Part shown: positions 17,880 to 25,582 of the stretch, piece after piece
Layout: each line of letters opens with the position of its first letter
Position numbering within the stretch: position 1 is the first letter of the stretch
Assembly (NCBI RefSeq): GCF_051155795.1
Contig: NZ_DAXETW010000086.1
Location: 1-64,000, forward strand
Source: Longibacter sp051155795
GTDB taxonomy: Bacteria; Bacteroidota; Rhodothermia; Rhodothermales; Salinibacteraceae
DNA: 64,000 bases
Reading direction: 5' to 3'
Program-made: the position numbers and the translations under genes
The notes under the pieces: generated by a model
Database searches by the model: none
Seen by the model: the letters and a program-made list of their open reading frames with translations, nothing else
Told to the model about the DNA's origin: nothing

Positions 17880-18947
17880 TCAGACGCCGCGCATCTGCTC
17901 AGAGACCTCGTGAACGCTGTCGACGAAGATCCGGGCGTGCTCCGGGTCGTGGTCCGGATGCATACCGTGACCGAGATTGGCGATATGCCGGTGACTCCCG
18001 AAGCCGGCGAGCATGTCCTGCACGGCACGCCGAATCGTTTCAGCATCTCCGTAGAGGGTGCAGGGGTCGAGGTTCCCCTGCAGCGTCGCGCGCTCCCCAA
18101 CGACGAGGCGCGCAGCCTTCGGATCCATCGTCCAGTCGAGGCCGATCACCTCATAATCTGTTTCGACCAGATCTTCCAGCGCATAGTGCGCGCCCTTGGC
18201 GAACACGACCAGCGGCACATCCGGGCATTCCTTCTTCACCCGCTCGGCAATCTGTTTCAGGTACGGTAGCGCAAACGTGCGGAACGTTTGCGGGCCGAAG
18301 AGCCCCGCCCAGGAGTCGAAGACCTGAAGCATCTGCGCACCGGCGCGAACCTGCCCGATAAGATAATCGACGATGACGTCGGTGGTCTGCTGCAGCAGGG
18401 AATGTGCGGCATCCGGCGCTTCATAGAGCCACGCCCGTGCTCGCTTGTAGTTCTTGCTTCCTCCCCCTTCGATCATGTAGGCCATAAGCGTCCACGGCGC
18501 TCCACTAAATCCGATCAGGGGCACGCGACCATCAAGTTCCTTCCGCGTAAGCGTCAACGCGTCGTAGACATGACCGAGCTCTTCGTCAACGTCAGGGCTT
18601 TCGGTCAGACGGGACATGTCCGACGGTGACCGGAGCGGATCCGGGAAATGTGGGCCTTTCCCCTTCACCATCCTGACCTCCAACCCGAGAGCCTGCGGAA
18701 TGACGAGGATGTCGGAGAAAATGATGGCAGCATCCAGATCGAAGCGATCAATCGGCTGAATCGTCACTTCGGCAGCGAGCTCAGGCGTACCGACGACGTC
18801 GAAAAACTCGTGCTCAGACCGGACTTCCTGGTACTCGGGAAGATACCGGCCGGCCTGCCGCATCATCCACACGGGTGTCCGCGTCGTCGATTCCCCGCGC
18901 GCGACACGTAGAATAAGGTCGTTTTTCAGAGGTGGAAAGTCGGGCAT
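17880..18947 (-). CDS. hemE: Uroporphyrinogen decarboxylase
   Basis: This 355-residue enzyme removes four acetate carboxyls from uroporphyrinogen III to give coproporphyrinogen III in heme synthesis. It shows the N-terminal signature with WMMRQAGRYLPEY near residues 27-39, the catalytic Asp in IIFSDILVIPQALG, and the substrate-region motif GFSGAPWTLMAYMIEGGGSKNY. ATG at 18947 gives MPDFPPLKNDLILR and normal length; a TTG seven codons upstream is less likely. It is not adjacent to the hemY-type gene at 39.4 kb, so heme genes are dispersed here. Confidence 0.95.
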   Translation of the reverse strand: MPDFPPLKNDLILRVARGESTTRTPVWMMRQAGRYLPEYQEVRSEHEFFDVVGTPELAAEVTIQPIDRFDLDAAIIFSDILVIPQALGLEVRMVKGKGPHFPDPLRSPSDMSRLTESPDVDEELGHVYDALTLTRKELDGRVPLIGFSGAPWTLMAYMIEGGGSKNYKRARAWLYEAPDAAHSLLQQTTDVIVDYLIGQVRAGAQMLQVFDSWAGLFGPQTFRTFALPYLKQIAERVKKECPDVPLVVFAKGAHYALEDLVETDYEVIGLDWTMDPKAARLVVGERATLQGNLDPCTLYGDAETIRRAVQDMLAGFGSHRHIANLGHGMHPDHDPEHARIFVDSVHEVSEQMRGV

Positions 18948-19121
18948 CCAGGGTCTGTTTCGTTCCAAAAGGAGGGCAAGTGTAGCGACGGGCCCTGACG
19001 AGCAACTCTACAGGGCAAATGCACAACAGGCTTTACGTATGCGCCGGGCGGTCGATCCTTTGACGCAGGCTTCGAACGTGCGTCGTAGCACACGTTTCGA
19101 CGTTCCCCCACGGATTCCGGA

Positions 19122-20066
19122 TCAGGAATCGCCGCTACCGGTCGCACCCACTTCCTCGGTGCCGTAGAGTTGCTTCTGAAGAAAGGCCGTCGTCCTGTTC
19201 CACGCATCGGCAGCCGCCTCGGGCTGGTAGTTCCTGCCCGACGGGTTGGCAAATGCGTGGCCGGCATTTTCGTAAATGTAGACGTCGATCTCATTACCCA
19301 CCTCCTGCATGGTGTTCTCGAAGTCACGGACCGATGATACAGGAATGCTGCCGTCATCAGCCCCGAAAAACCCGATTACGGGGAACGAGATCGGGGCAAG
19401 TGCCTCGGCTGTGATGTCGGATACGCGTCCATAGTACACGACGGCACCGGCGTAATCCTCCGGCTGGTTGATGGCGGCGGTGAGAGTCATGGCTCCGCCG
19501 AAGCACCAGCCCATCACGACGGTCCGTGGAGCCCCGGCCTCTTGCTGCAGGTAGGCATTCGCGGAAGCGAGGTTGTCCGCCAGACGGTCGGGCGCCTCCA
19601 TCGCCTGCTGCATGAGTCCTCGTGCGCCGTCGGGCGTGTCGGCAACGCTTCCCCCGTACAGGTCCACGGCCAGAACGCGGTACCCTTCCCCTGATACCCG
19701 TCGTGCTGCCGTCCGAATGTTCTCGTTCAGACCCCACCATTCGTGAATGAGAACAACGCCCGGCAACCGTTCCGTCTCAGCCTCTATTCCCCGAGCCGCA
19801 AGGATGGAGTCCGGATTCTCCGGCACCGCCATGTAGCCGGTGATTTCCTTTCCGGCATCGCTCGTGGCATAGGCGACGGTGCTGGTGTCGATCGGAATCA
19901 GCGGCTCACGGGCCGCTTCCGTGGCCTCGGGCGTGTCGGCCGCATGCTCCTCGGCCATATCTTCCGTGTACGAATCCGACGTGTCATCCGCGCGGCATCC
20001 GGCGAATAACCCGATGAAGAGAACGGCGAAAATCACAGACGAGGCGAGAGTCTGGTACAGGGTCAT
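19122..20066 (-). CDS. Dienelactone hydrolase family lipoprotein
   Basis: This 314-residue protein is an alpha/beta hydrolase. The signal peptide ends in the lipobox LFAGC, so it should be a lipid-anchored envelope protein. A negatively charged Glu/Asp/Thr-rich linker follows. The hydrolase domain has the dienelactone-hydrolase features: VVLIHEWWGLNENIR, the nucleophile motif GWCFGG, the acid in FFGADDGSIP and the histidine in NAGHAFAN. Cytoplasmic members cleave lactone esters; the substrate of this exported form is unknown. ATG at 20066 is chosen because it places the signal peptide at the N-terminus. Confidence 0.88.
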   Translation of the reverse strand: MTLYQTLASSVIFAVLFIGLFAGCRADDTSDSYTEDMAEEHAADTPEATEAAREPLIPIDTSTVAYATSDAGKEITGYMAVPENPDSILAARGIEAETERLPGVVLIHEWWGLNENIRTAARRVSGEGYRVLAVDLYGGSVADTPDGARGLMQQAMEAPDRLADNLASANAYLQQEAGAPRTVVMGWCFGGAMTLTAAINQPEDYAGAVVYYGRVSDITAEALAPISFPVIGFFGADDGSIPVSSVRDFENTMQEVGNEIDVYIYENAGHAFANPSGRNYQPEAAADAWNRTTAFLQKQLYGTEEVGATGSGDS

Positions 20067-20256
20067 GGGCCGACGCGAGGGCTTGTGAGTCTGTGAAACG
20101 AGGGGGAAGGGTAACGTACAACCACGGCCATAAAGTTTTTGACCGTGGGGCGAGCGTCGCAACATCGTGAAACCCAGGCCACCAGGGGCCGGTGAACTTC
20201 AAAATGGGACGCAGGATTTCGCCTGCGACCGCTCCTATGCAACCCCGGGCCCTCAT

Positions 20257-20916
20257 ATGTCCGACACCTCTACGGCTCCTCCATCCCCCTCCTCCTCCCC
20301 TGCACCGCAGGATTCGGAGCGGCCGTTCGGCTACCAGGCAGAACTGAAACGCAAGGCGTTGCACCTGCTCGCCCTGGTCGTTCCGCTCGGCATGCACCTC
20401 TTAGGGCGGGATCTCGCGCTGTGGATTCTTATTCCGGTGACATCGATGGCAGTTGGAGCGGATGTCCTCCGCGCGTACTGGCAGCCGTTCAACCAACACA
20501 TTCGGACGATTTTCGGGCCGTTGATGCGCACCGAGGAATTGCCGGACGTAGGAGGTGGCGTCGTGATCAACGGAGCGACGAGTGTGCTGATCAGCGGCAC
20601 GCTGTTGACCCTGTTCGTCCCGCTCCGAATCGCAGTCCCCGTCTTCGTCATGACCATGATCGCGGATGCGGCCGCGGCTCTGGTCGGCCGTGCAATAGGG
20701 CGGCACCGGTGGCCTGGCCGGTCGCACACGGTGGAGGGAAGCCTCGCCTTTGTCGCATCCGGTCTTCTCGTTCTCGCCTTCTTCCCGCTGAGCTGGACCG
20801 CGCGAATCGCCGCAACATTCTCGGCTGCAGTGGCGGAAGCAGCGCCTCTGCCGGTGAACGACAATATCGCCGTGCCCCTGATCGCTGCTGCCGTCGTCTG
20901 GGGAATCGGCATGTAG
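20257..20916 (+). CDS. Diacylglycerol/polyprenol kinase family membrane protein
   Basis: This 219-residue multi-spanning protein resembles the SEC59/DGK1/VTE5 (dolichol, diacylglycerol, phytol kinase) group. Diagnostic stretches are the early ELKRKALHLLALVVPLGMHLL, the middle FVMTMIADAAAALVGRAIGR with the conserved Asp, and the SHTVEGSLAF motif. At least five hydrophobic segments are visible. CTP- or ATP-dependent phosphorylation of an isoprenoid alcohol or diacylglycerol is the family activity; the true substrate is unknown. ATG at 20257 is preferred; 30 more open codons upstream lack support. Confidence 0.82.
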   Translation: MSDTSTAPPSPSSSPAPQDSERPFGYQAELKRKALHLLALVVPLGMHLLGRDLALWILIPVTSMAVGADVLRAYWQPFNQHIRTIFGPLMRTEELPDVGGGVVINGATSVLISGTLLTLFVPLRIAVPVFVMTMIADAAAALVGRAIGRHRWPGRSHTVEGSLAFVASGLLVLAFFPLSWTARIAATFSAAVAEAAPLPVNDNIAVPLIAAAVVWGIGM

Positions 20917-21055
20917 AGAAGACCCATGCAGCCCACACGGACCGGACGGCAACGCAGGAGCGCGACTCCATCTGGAATTTCATGCCACGTGCTTGACCGT
21001 CCGACGCGCGGTTGATACGGTAACTGTCCGACTCCATCCACTCGATTGACAGCCC

Positions 21056-21892
21056 ATGTCCGATACACTTCGTGATCGAATCGAATCGCTCGTTGAACAG
21101 GGGGACGAGGTCGCCCGCGGCTCCGCAGGAAACGCCGTCGCCGATCTTATCCGTGCGCTAAATCGGGGAGACGTGCGCGCGGCATCCCAGCAGGACGACG
21201 GTACGTGGGCGGCTCACGCCTGGGTGAAACAGGGCATCCTTCTCGGCTTTCGGATCGGGCAGATCGTGGACTACTCTACGGAACGGTTTCCGTATTTTGA
21301 CAAAAACACGTTTCCTCCCCGTCCCGTCCTCAAGTCTGAGAACGTTCGGATCGTCCCGGGGGGCTCCGCGGTCCGCACCGGTTCGTACCTCGCGTCCGGC
21401 GTGGTCTGCATGCCGCCGATGTACATTAACGTGGGCGCCTACGTGGATGAAGAGACCATGGTCGACTCCCACGCCCTCGTGGGAAGCTGTGCGCAGATCG
21501 GCAAGCGCGTGCACCTCTCCGCAGCGGCGCAGATCGGTGGTGTCCTGGAGCCGATCAACGCCGCACCGGTCGTGATCGAAGACGACGTCTTTGTTGGTGG
21601 CGGATGCGGCGTGTACGAAGGATGCGTCGTTCGCGAGGGGGCGGTTCTCGCCTCCGGAGTGACGCTTACTGCATCAACGCGACTGTACGACACGGTGAAC
21701 GAGACCGTGATTCGGGGCAGCGGCGACGATCCGCTGGAGGTGCCGGAGGGCGCGGTCGTTGTGCCGGGGTCCCGGTCCGTCGACTCTTCATTCGGGGATG
21801 AGCACGGGCTTTCGGTCTACGCGCCGATCATCGTCAAGTACCGGGATGCGAAGACGGATGCCGCCACCGTACTGGAGGACGCCCTCCGGTAA
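21056..21892 (+). CDS. dapD: 2,3,4,5-tetrahydropyridine-2,6-dicarboxylate N-succinyltransferase
   Basis: This 278-residue enzyme of the succinylase branch of lysine and diaminopimelate synthesis transfers succinate from succinyl-CoA. The N-terminal helical domain (to about residue 100) is followed by a left-handed beta-helix of hexapeptide repeats, with hallmark stretches VCMPPMYINVGAYVDEETMVDSHALVGSC, AQIGKRVHLSAAAQIGGVLEP and IEDDVFVGGGCGVYEG. It is transcribed on its own in the plus direction. Length and motifs are normal. Confidence 0.96.
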   Translation: MSDTLRDRIESLVEQGDEVARGSAGNAVADLIRALNRGDVRAASQQDDGTWAAHAWVKQGILLGFRIGQIVDYSTERFPYFDKNTFPPRPVLKSENVRIVPGGSAVRTGSYLASGVVCMPPMYINVGAYVDEETMVDSHALVGSCAQIGKRVHLSAAAQIGGVLEPINAAPVVIEDDVFVGGGCGVYEGCVVREGAVLASGVTLTASTRLYDTVNETVIRGSGDDPLEVPEGAVVVPGSRSVDSSFGDEHGLSVYAPIIVKYRDAKTDAATVLEDALR

Positions 21893-22014
21893 GACCGACC
21901 GCACGATTCAGCTATGGACGGTTCGAAACCGCACGTCTACATACCACATGTGGCGTGCGGTTTGTTCATACATAGCTCTGCTTTACCCTCCCCTCCCTCG
22001 CTGCATCGCACCGC

Positions 22015-22782
22015 ACGCCTGACGTCTCCGAGTTTCGCCAGGACGCCATCACGAAGCAACGGGTGATCTGCGCGCCGGCCCGAAGCGACCGACCAAAGCA
22101 CTTCGATGATACAGGTGCGTCCCCGGCACACGAGGGCCCGGTCGACGGATGCCCCTTTTGCCCCGGCCAGGAAGACCAGCTTCCCGCCGTCCTGTTTGAG
22201 AAAGGCCGAGAGCGGGGAGACGGCGCGCCTGAGAGACCGGGACGCGCCACATGGGACGTGCGAGCCGTGCCCAACAATTATCCGGCGCTCTCAGACGACG
22301 TCGAACCGGCTTCTGCATCTTGCGTCACGTTCGACTGGGCAAGCGGCCAAGGAAAGCAGCAAGTCATCATCGCGACGCCTCGGCACCACCAGACCATCGC
22401 ACAGATGCCGGTCGAGCAGGTCGAGTCGCTGGTTGCGCCGTACGAGGCCTGAATCCTGCCGACCGGTCACGAGCCGGAGTTCGGCCGGCCAAACGGGCAC
22501 GACGATGTGCTGGCTAAAACGCTTCGGGATGTGCTCCGGGCGATCCGTCGCGCGCTCGGCGGACCGGGTTTCACCTTCTTCATTCGGACAGCTCTCCAGC
22601 ATCGTTCGGACGCTCCCCACCTTCACTGGAGCCTCCGTATTCATCCGCGCATCTCCATCGACGCCCGCGTTGAGATTGGAACGGACATGAAGATCAATCC
22701 GTCCCTGCCGGAACGCGATGCGGCCGTGCTCGAGATGCGTTATCGTAGACGGGGGTACCGTAGATGCCGGATGCGCGCTTAG
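22015..22782 (+). pseudogene. Degenerate galactose-1-phosphate uridylyltransferase-like gene
   Basis: In one frame the translation has the GalT opening (EFRQDAITKQRVICAPARSDRP), the zinc-binding-type motif CPFCPGQED, WDVRAVPNNYPAL and QQVIIATPRHHQTIAQM, then an in-frame TGA at 22450-22452. The same frame continues with the C-terminal GalT part (HLHWSLRIHPRI, then GTDMKINPSLPERDA). The central part with the catalytic HPHSQ-type motif is missing. No ATG/GTG/TTG precedes the homology in frame; the first is GTG at 22063, inside it. Start loss, a stop and an internal deletion together mark a pseudogene. Its stop overlaps that of the converging gene. Confidence 0.75.
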
Positions 22783-23867
22783 TCCGCCGTTGTATCTGCG
22801 GGCGGCTCTGCGTCCTGCGGGATCGGATCCACGGAGAGCGACCGAATCCGGACGAGGCCCGTCCCCGTGAGTCGGAGCCCGACCGTGCCGGGGGAAGCGG
22901 GGGTATCGCTGCCGGTCACCACCATCTGGTCTCCCACGAACGCGCGCCGCTGGGTCCGGTCGGCGATTAACCGGTACGAGCGCCAGCCCTGCAGGCCGTA
23001 ATCCGCCGCATCCTGTACGCGGACGGCGCTTCCCTCCCTGCGTGCGAGGCGAATCTGATTGCCTTCGAGCTGCAGGTAATCGTAAAACGCGGCACCGCGG
23101 ACATTGTGGACAAGCTGCACGCTACCGTCGAATGCATCCACATTCAGGGTCGCCCGGACGTCGGCCGTTCGCATCTCCATCGGTGGCGTAAACAGGACCG
23201 TTTGATCACGGATGTAGAGCGCGAGCCCGCGCGTGCCGTCTCCTTCTGGTTCGAACATGAAGCTCTGAACATCTGTGGGGGCACCGTCCACCCAGGTCAT
23301 CACGCCTTTCCACGCGCCGGGCGACGTCGGCGTCCAGCTCCACGAGTCCGACCGCTCGACGTACCCCTGCGGCTCTTCTTCCTGACGCGCGGCCCGCTGC
23401 TGGCGCATCTCCGCCACCGGCTCCACCCCGACGCCGTAACTGTACACCAGCTCGGCGCGGGCGGTCGTCGTCTGCCATGAAAGATAGATGCCGCCGGCAG
23501 CAACCAGAACCACCAGGACCTGCGTGACCATCAGCTCCTGCACAGCGGGGACAAACGACAGACCAAGACGAATGAGCCCGTAGACCGCTGCGAACAACAT
23601 CGTGTACCAGCGGAAGGTCACGTGCTCATCGAAGACCGCCGCAACACCATCGACCTGATAGATGCCGGCGACTGCGTCCGGACCCGTCAGATAGATGATG
23701 ACCGCCGAGATGCCGGCTGCTACGTAAACCGTGGTGGCGGCGTCCGGGCCGGACTTCCACTTTGGCCGCAGCAACGTGAGGAGATCAACGCCGAGCCCGG
23801 TGAGAAGAAGGATCAGTGGGGCATGACCGGCAAACGCAAGAAGATCTGGAGCCCATTCAGGGAGCAT
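22779..23867 (-). CDS. DUF2231-type membrane protein with a concanavalin-like C-terminal domain
   Basis: This is a 362-residue protein. The N-terminal ~150 residues have four hydrophobic segments and look like DUF2231 (GHAPLILLLTGLGVDLLTLL, a histidine in FDEHVTFRW, and ELVYSYGVGV at the end), a predicted heme-associated or redox membrane domain. The C-terminal ~190 residues look like an exported LamG/DUF1080-type jelly-roll (VRATLNVDAFDGSVQLVHNV, GWRSYRLIADRTQRRAFVGD, GTVGLRLTGTGLVRIRSLSV). ATG at 23867 puts the first helix near the N-terminus. The fusion is inferred from sequence patterns. Confidence 0.65.
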   Translation of the reverse strand: MLPEWAPDLLAFAGHAPLILLLTGLGVDLLTLLRPKWKSGPDAATTVYVAAGISAVIIYLTGPDAVAGIYQVDGVAAVFDEHVTFRWYTMLFAAVYGLIRLGLSFVPAVQELMVTQVLVVLVAAGGIYLSWQTTTARAELVYSYGVGVEPVAEMRQQRAARQEEEPQGYVERSDSWSWTPTSPGAWKGVMTWVDGAPTDVQSFMFEPEGDGTRGLALYIRDQTVLFTPPMEMRTADVRATLNVDAFDGSVQLVHNVRGAAFYDYLQLEGNQIRLARREGSAVRVQDAADYGLQGWRSYRLIADRTQRRAFVGDQMVVTGSDTPASPGTVGLRLTGTGLVRIRSLSVDPIPQDAEPPADTTAD

Positions 23868-24352
23868 AGTCAGAGGTGATGTATCGGGACGTTGGGGGAA
23901 ATCATTCAAGCCCCGGCCGAAAGCGACCAGGTAGAAAAAACGGCTTCCCGGCGCGATGAACAAGCGCGTCAAGAACGCGCGGACGCCGGATCGTACGTCC
24001 TCGCAGCACGATCATCGCGGAGACCCATCCCCGACATGGAATATTCGCCGCCGGGCCTGCGCACGCTTGGATTCGGTGCACCCAGACGATCGTCGGGGGA
24101 TGCACGAATCCCGGTGGCAGCACGTTCCCTGTGCCCGAATATTTTCTCCGCTGCATCTCTCTACACAGGCACGCGGGGGGAGCGATCGAGGCTGAGGCGA
24201 CTCACGCAATCGGTCCACGACGTCGTCCACGGAATCCCCAAAACGCAGAAGGTGCGAGCCCTCTCGGACCCGCACCTTCCAATCCAACGGAATCAGCCAG
24301 GGTGCTTTCGGTGGACACGCGGTCCCCCTGTAGGAACCCGTCGGACGCTCGA
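23868..24352. other. Intergenic region with a terminator
   Basis: This 485-bp gap lies between two minus-strand genes. A terminator-like hairpin at 24240-24278 follows the SnoaL-like gene. The remainder should contain the promoter of the DUF2231 gene, but I see no clear elements. Overlapping Arg-rich open frames on both strands (for example 23892-24356) show no features of real proteins. Confidence 0.45.
24240..24278 (-). terminator. Terminator-like hairpin after the SnoaL-like gene
   Basis: AAGGTGCG (24249-24256) pairs with CGCACCTT (24271-24278), and the inner bases extend the stem to a GAGA-type loop. On the minus strand the hairpin is followed by CTGCG and then TTTT (A-run 24240-24243). 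It lies 75 bp after the stop of the 24353-24712 gene. Confidence 0.6.
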
Positions 24353-24712
24353 TTAGCTGAGCGTGTAAAACTTCTCGTGCGTGATCTGTCCGTCCTCGTT
24401 CCACGTGCGAACGGCGACCTGCTTCTGTACGACGTCGCCTACCCCTTCGAGCGTGAAGTCGTTCTCCCATTCGGAGAGGGTGACTCGGTTTTCTTCATCA
24501 ATCGCCCGGGAGTGAATCTCAGCGGAGCGAAACTCCTGCAGCGCACCGACGAACTGCTTTTCATATTCGCGGTTCGCGTCTTTGCCCTCGCGGCGCTGGT
24601 CGCCTTCTTCCATCACGACATCTTCGGCGTAGAACTTCTCGAAGGCCTCCAGAATCTTGCCCTGAAGGATCATGTCGTTGAGTTGCTGATCAAGCTCTGC
24701 AAACGTAGCCAT
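24353..24712 (-). CDS. SnoaL-like (NTF2-fold) protein
   Basis: This 119-residue protein has the NTF2/SnoaL-like pattern: an N-terminal helix (LDQQLNDMILQGKILEAFEKFYAEDVVMEEGDQ), then curved-sheet strands with ENDFTLEGVGDVVQKQVAVRTW and a final DGQITHEKFYTLS. Such small cone-shaped domains act as cyclases, isomerases or ligand-binding proteins; the specific role is unknown. The promoter side holds two palindromes (24757-24768 and 24804-24823), and a MarR regulator lies directly upstream in the same direction. This suggests ligand-responsive control by that regulator, which is an inference. Confidence 0.8.
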   Translation of the reverse strand: MATFAELDQQLNDMILQGKILEAFEKFYAEDVVMEEGDQRREGKDANREYEKQFVGALQEFRSAEIHSRAIDEENRVTLSEWENDFTLEGVGDVVQKQVAVRTWNEDGQITHEKFYTLS

Positions 24713-24756
24713 AATGGTTGGTTTGGTCTGGGTTGTAAAAACAGTTCAGTCTTCCG

Positions 24757-24768
24757 TGCACCGGTGCA
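24757..24768. promoter_or_regulatory. 12-bp palindrome upstream of the SnoaL-like gene
   Basis: TGCACCGGTGCA is a perfect palindrome 45 bp before the start codon; ACCGGT recurs 3 bp away at 24771-24776. It could be a second regulator site or a short stem. Confidence 0.35.
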
Positions 24769-24803
24769 AAACCGGTGGTCGTTTAACAACTGTGCGTCAC
24801 AAC

Positions 24804-24823
24804 AAATGTGTGATCACACATTT
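24804..24823. promoter_or_regulatory. Perfect 20-bp palindrome, candidate operator
   Basis: AAATGTGTGA is followed directly by its reverse complement TCACACATTT. The site lies between the MarR gene (ends 24879) and the SnoaL-like gene (starts 24712), 92 bp upstream of the latter. Symmetry and size suit a winged-helix dimer such as MarR. The TGTGA/TCACA core also recalls CRP-type sites, but those have a 6-bp spacer that is absent here. Confidence 0.55.
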
Positions 24824-24878
24824 TTGACAAGATAGGTGGGAGTGAGTCACATGGTTGCAGGCGTCAGGCAAAACGCCG

Positions 24879-25370
24879 TCACGCGTGGTCGCCCTCGCCG
24901 TAAATGCCTTCGCCGTAAATGCCCTCGCAGATTCGGGACAGGTTTCGGAGGTCGCGGTCGGCCACCCGTTCATTAAACCACCCCTGCACGTCCTGTACGT
25001 CCGGGTGCATGCGCTCGAGGAGGTTCAAGCCCTTCCTCGTAATCGTATGAATGGTCATGCGGCGATCTTCCTCGCTCCGGGAGCGCGATACGAGGTCGCG
25101 ATCGTCCAACTTGTCCATGAGACGGGTCACATCCGGCGACGGATCAATCATCCGCTCGATGATCTCACAGCGCGGATGACCGTCCGGATGCACGCCGCGA
25201 AGGATGCGAAGCACATTGTAGTGGCTGAACTGCAGGTCGTGCTTCTGGCACACCTTCTCCATCTCGCGCCGCACCCGGGCCGCAGCAACGAAGAGATTAA
25301 GCATGGCCTCCTGGGCCGTGCTCTCGAACTCCTTGGTTTGCTTAATCCGCTCCTTCAGAATGCTGCCCAT
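24879..25370 (-). CDS. MarR family transcriptional regulator
   Basis: This 163-residue winged-helix regulator shows the MarR layout: a helical start (KERIKQTKEFESTAQEAMLNLFVAAARVRREMEK), the DNA-binding region (HYNVLRILRG ... CEIIERMIDPSPDVTRLMDKLDDRDLVSRSRSEEDRR) with the wing motif SEEDRR, and a C-terminal dimer helix. ATG at 25370 is chosen over a GTG two codons upstream. The tail carries a tandem EGIYG EGIYG duplication from a 15-bp direct repeat at 24894-24923. It probably regulates the downstream SnoaL-like gene and perhaps itself. Confidence 0.88.
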   Translation of the reverse strand: MGSILKERIKQTKEFESTAQEAMLNLFVAAARVRREMEKVCQKHDLQFSHYNVLRILRGVHPDGHPRCEIIERMIDPSPDVTRLMDKLDDRDLVSRSRSEEDRRMTIHTITRKGLNLLERMHPDVQDVQGWFNERVADRDLRNLSRICEGIYGEGIYGEGDHA

Positions 25371-25533
25371 CGGCACAATACAGGTTCACCCTCGCGCGAC
25401 TCGAAATTACGTGGGATAACACATACATTGGCGGATCGTGGTTCCCTTGCGGAGAAGCGCTCACACAAACGTCACGTGTTCCTCCCGACGAGACGACGGT
25501 AAGCGGGCGGGTGACATTACGCAGGTCCACACG

Positions 25534-25541
25534 TACCTTTG
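25534..25541 (+). promoter_or_regulatory. Candidate -7 box of Bacteroidota type
   Basis: TACCTTTG matches the Bacteroidota primary-sigma -7 consensus TAnnTTTG and lies 42 bp before the decarboxylase ATG. I see no TTTG-type -33 element at the right distance, so this is tentative. Confidence 0.35.
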
Positions 25542-25582
25542 CTCTCCCCTATTCCGCCGACTCTCGCCCCGCTCTCGACGAT

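Noticed and set aside
22450..22452. In-frame TGA in the GalT-like gene read as selenocysteine or tryptophan
   Set aside because: GalT enzymes have no selenocysteine at this place, the catalytic centre and the start codon are also missing, and other genes in the window use TGA as a normal stop.
23892..24356. 154-residue plus-strand open frame in the gap before the SnoaL-like gene
   Set aside because: It is Arg/Ser/Pro-rich, overlaps a terminator hairpin and the end of a real gene, and shows no folded-protein pattern.
24804..24823. CRP-type binding site
   Set aside because: The TGTGA and TCACA halves abut directly, whereas CRP sites have a six-base spacer; a MarR-type operator fits better.
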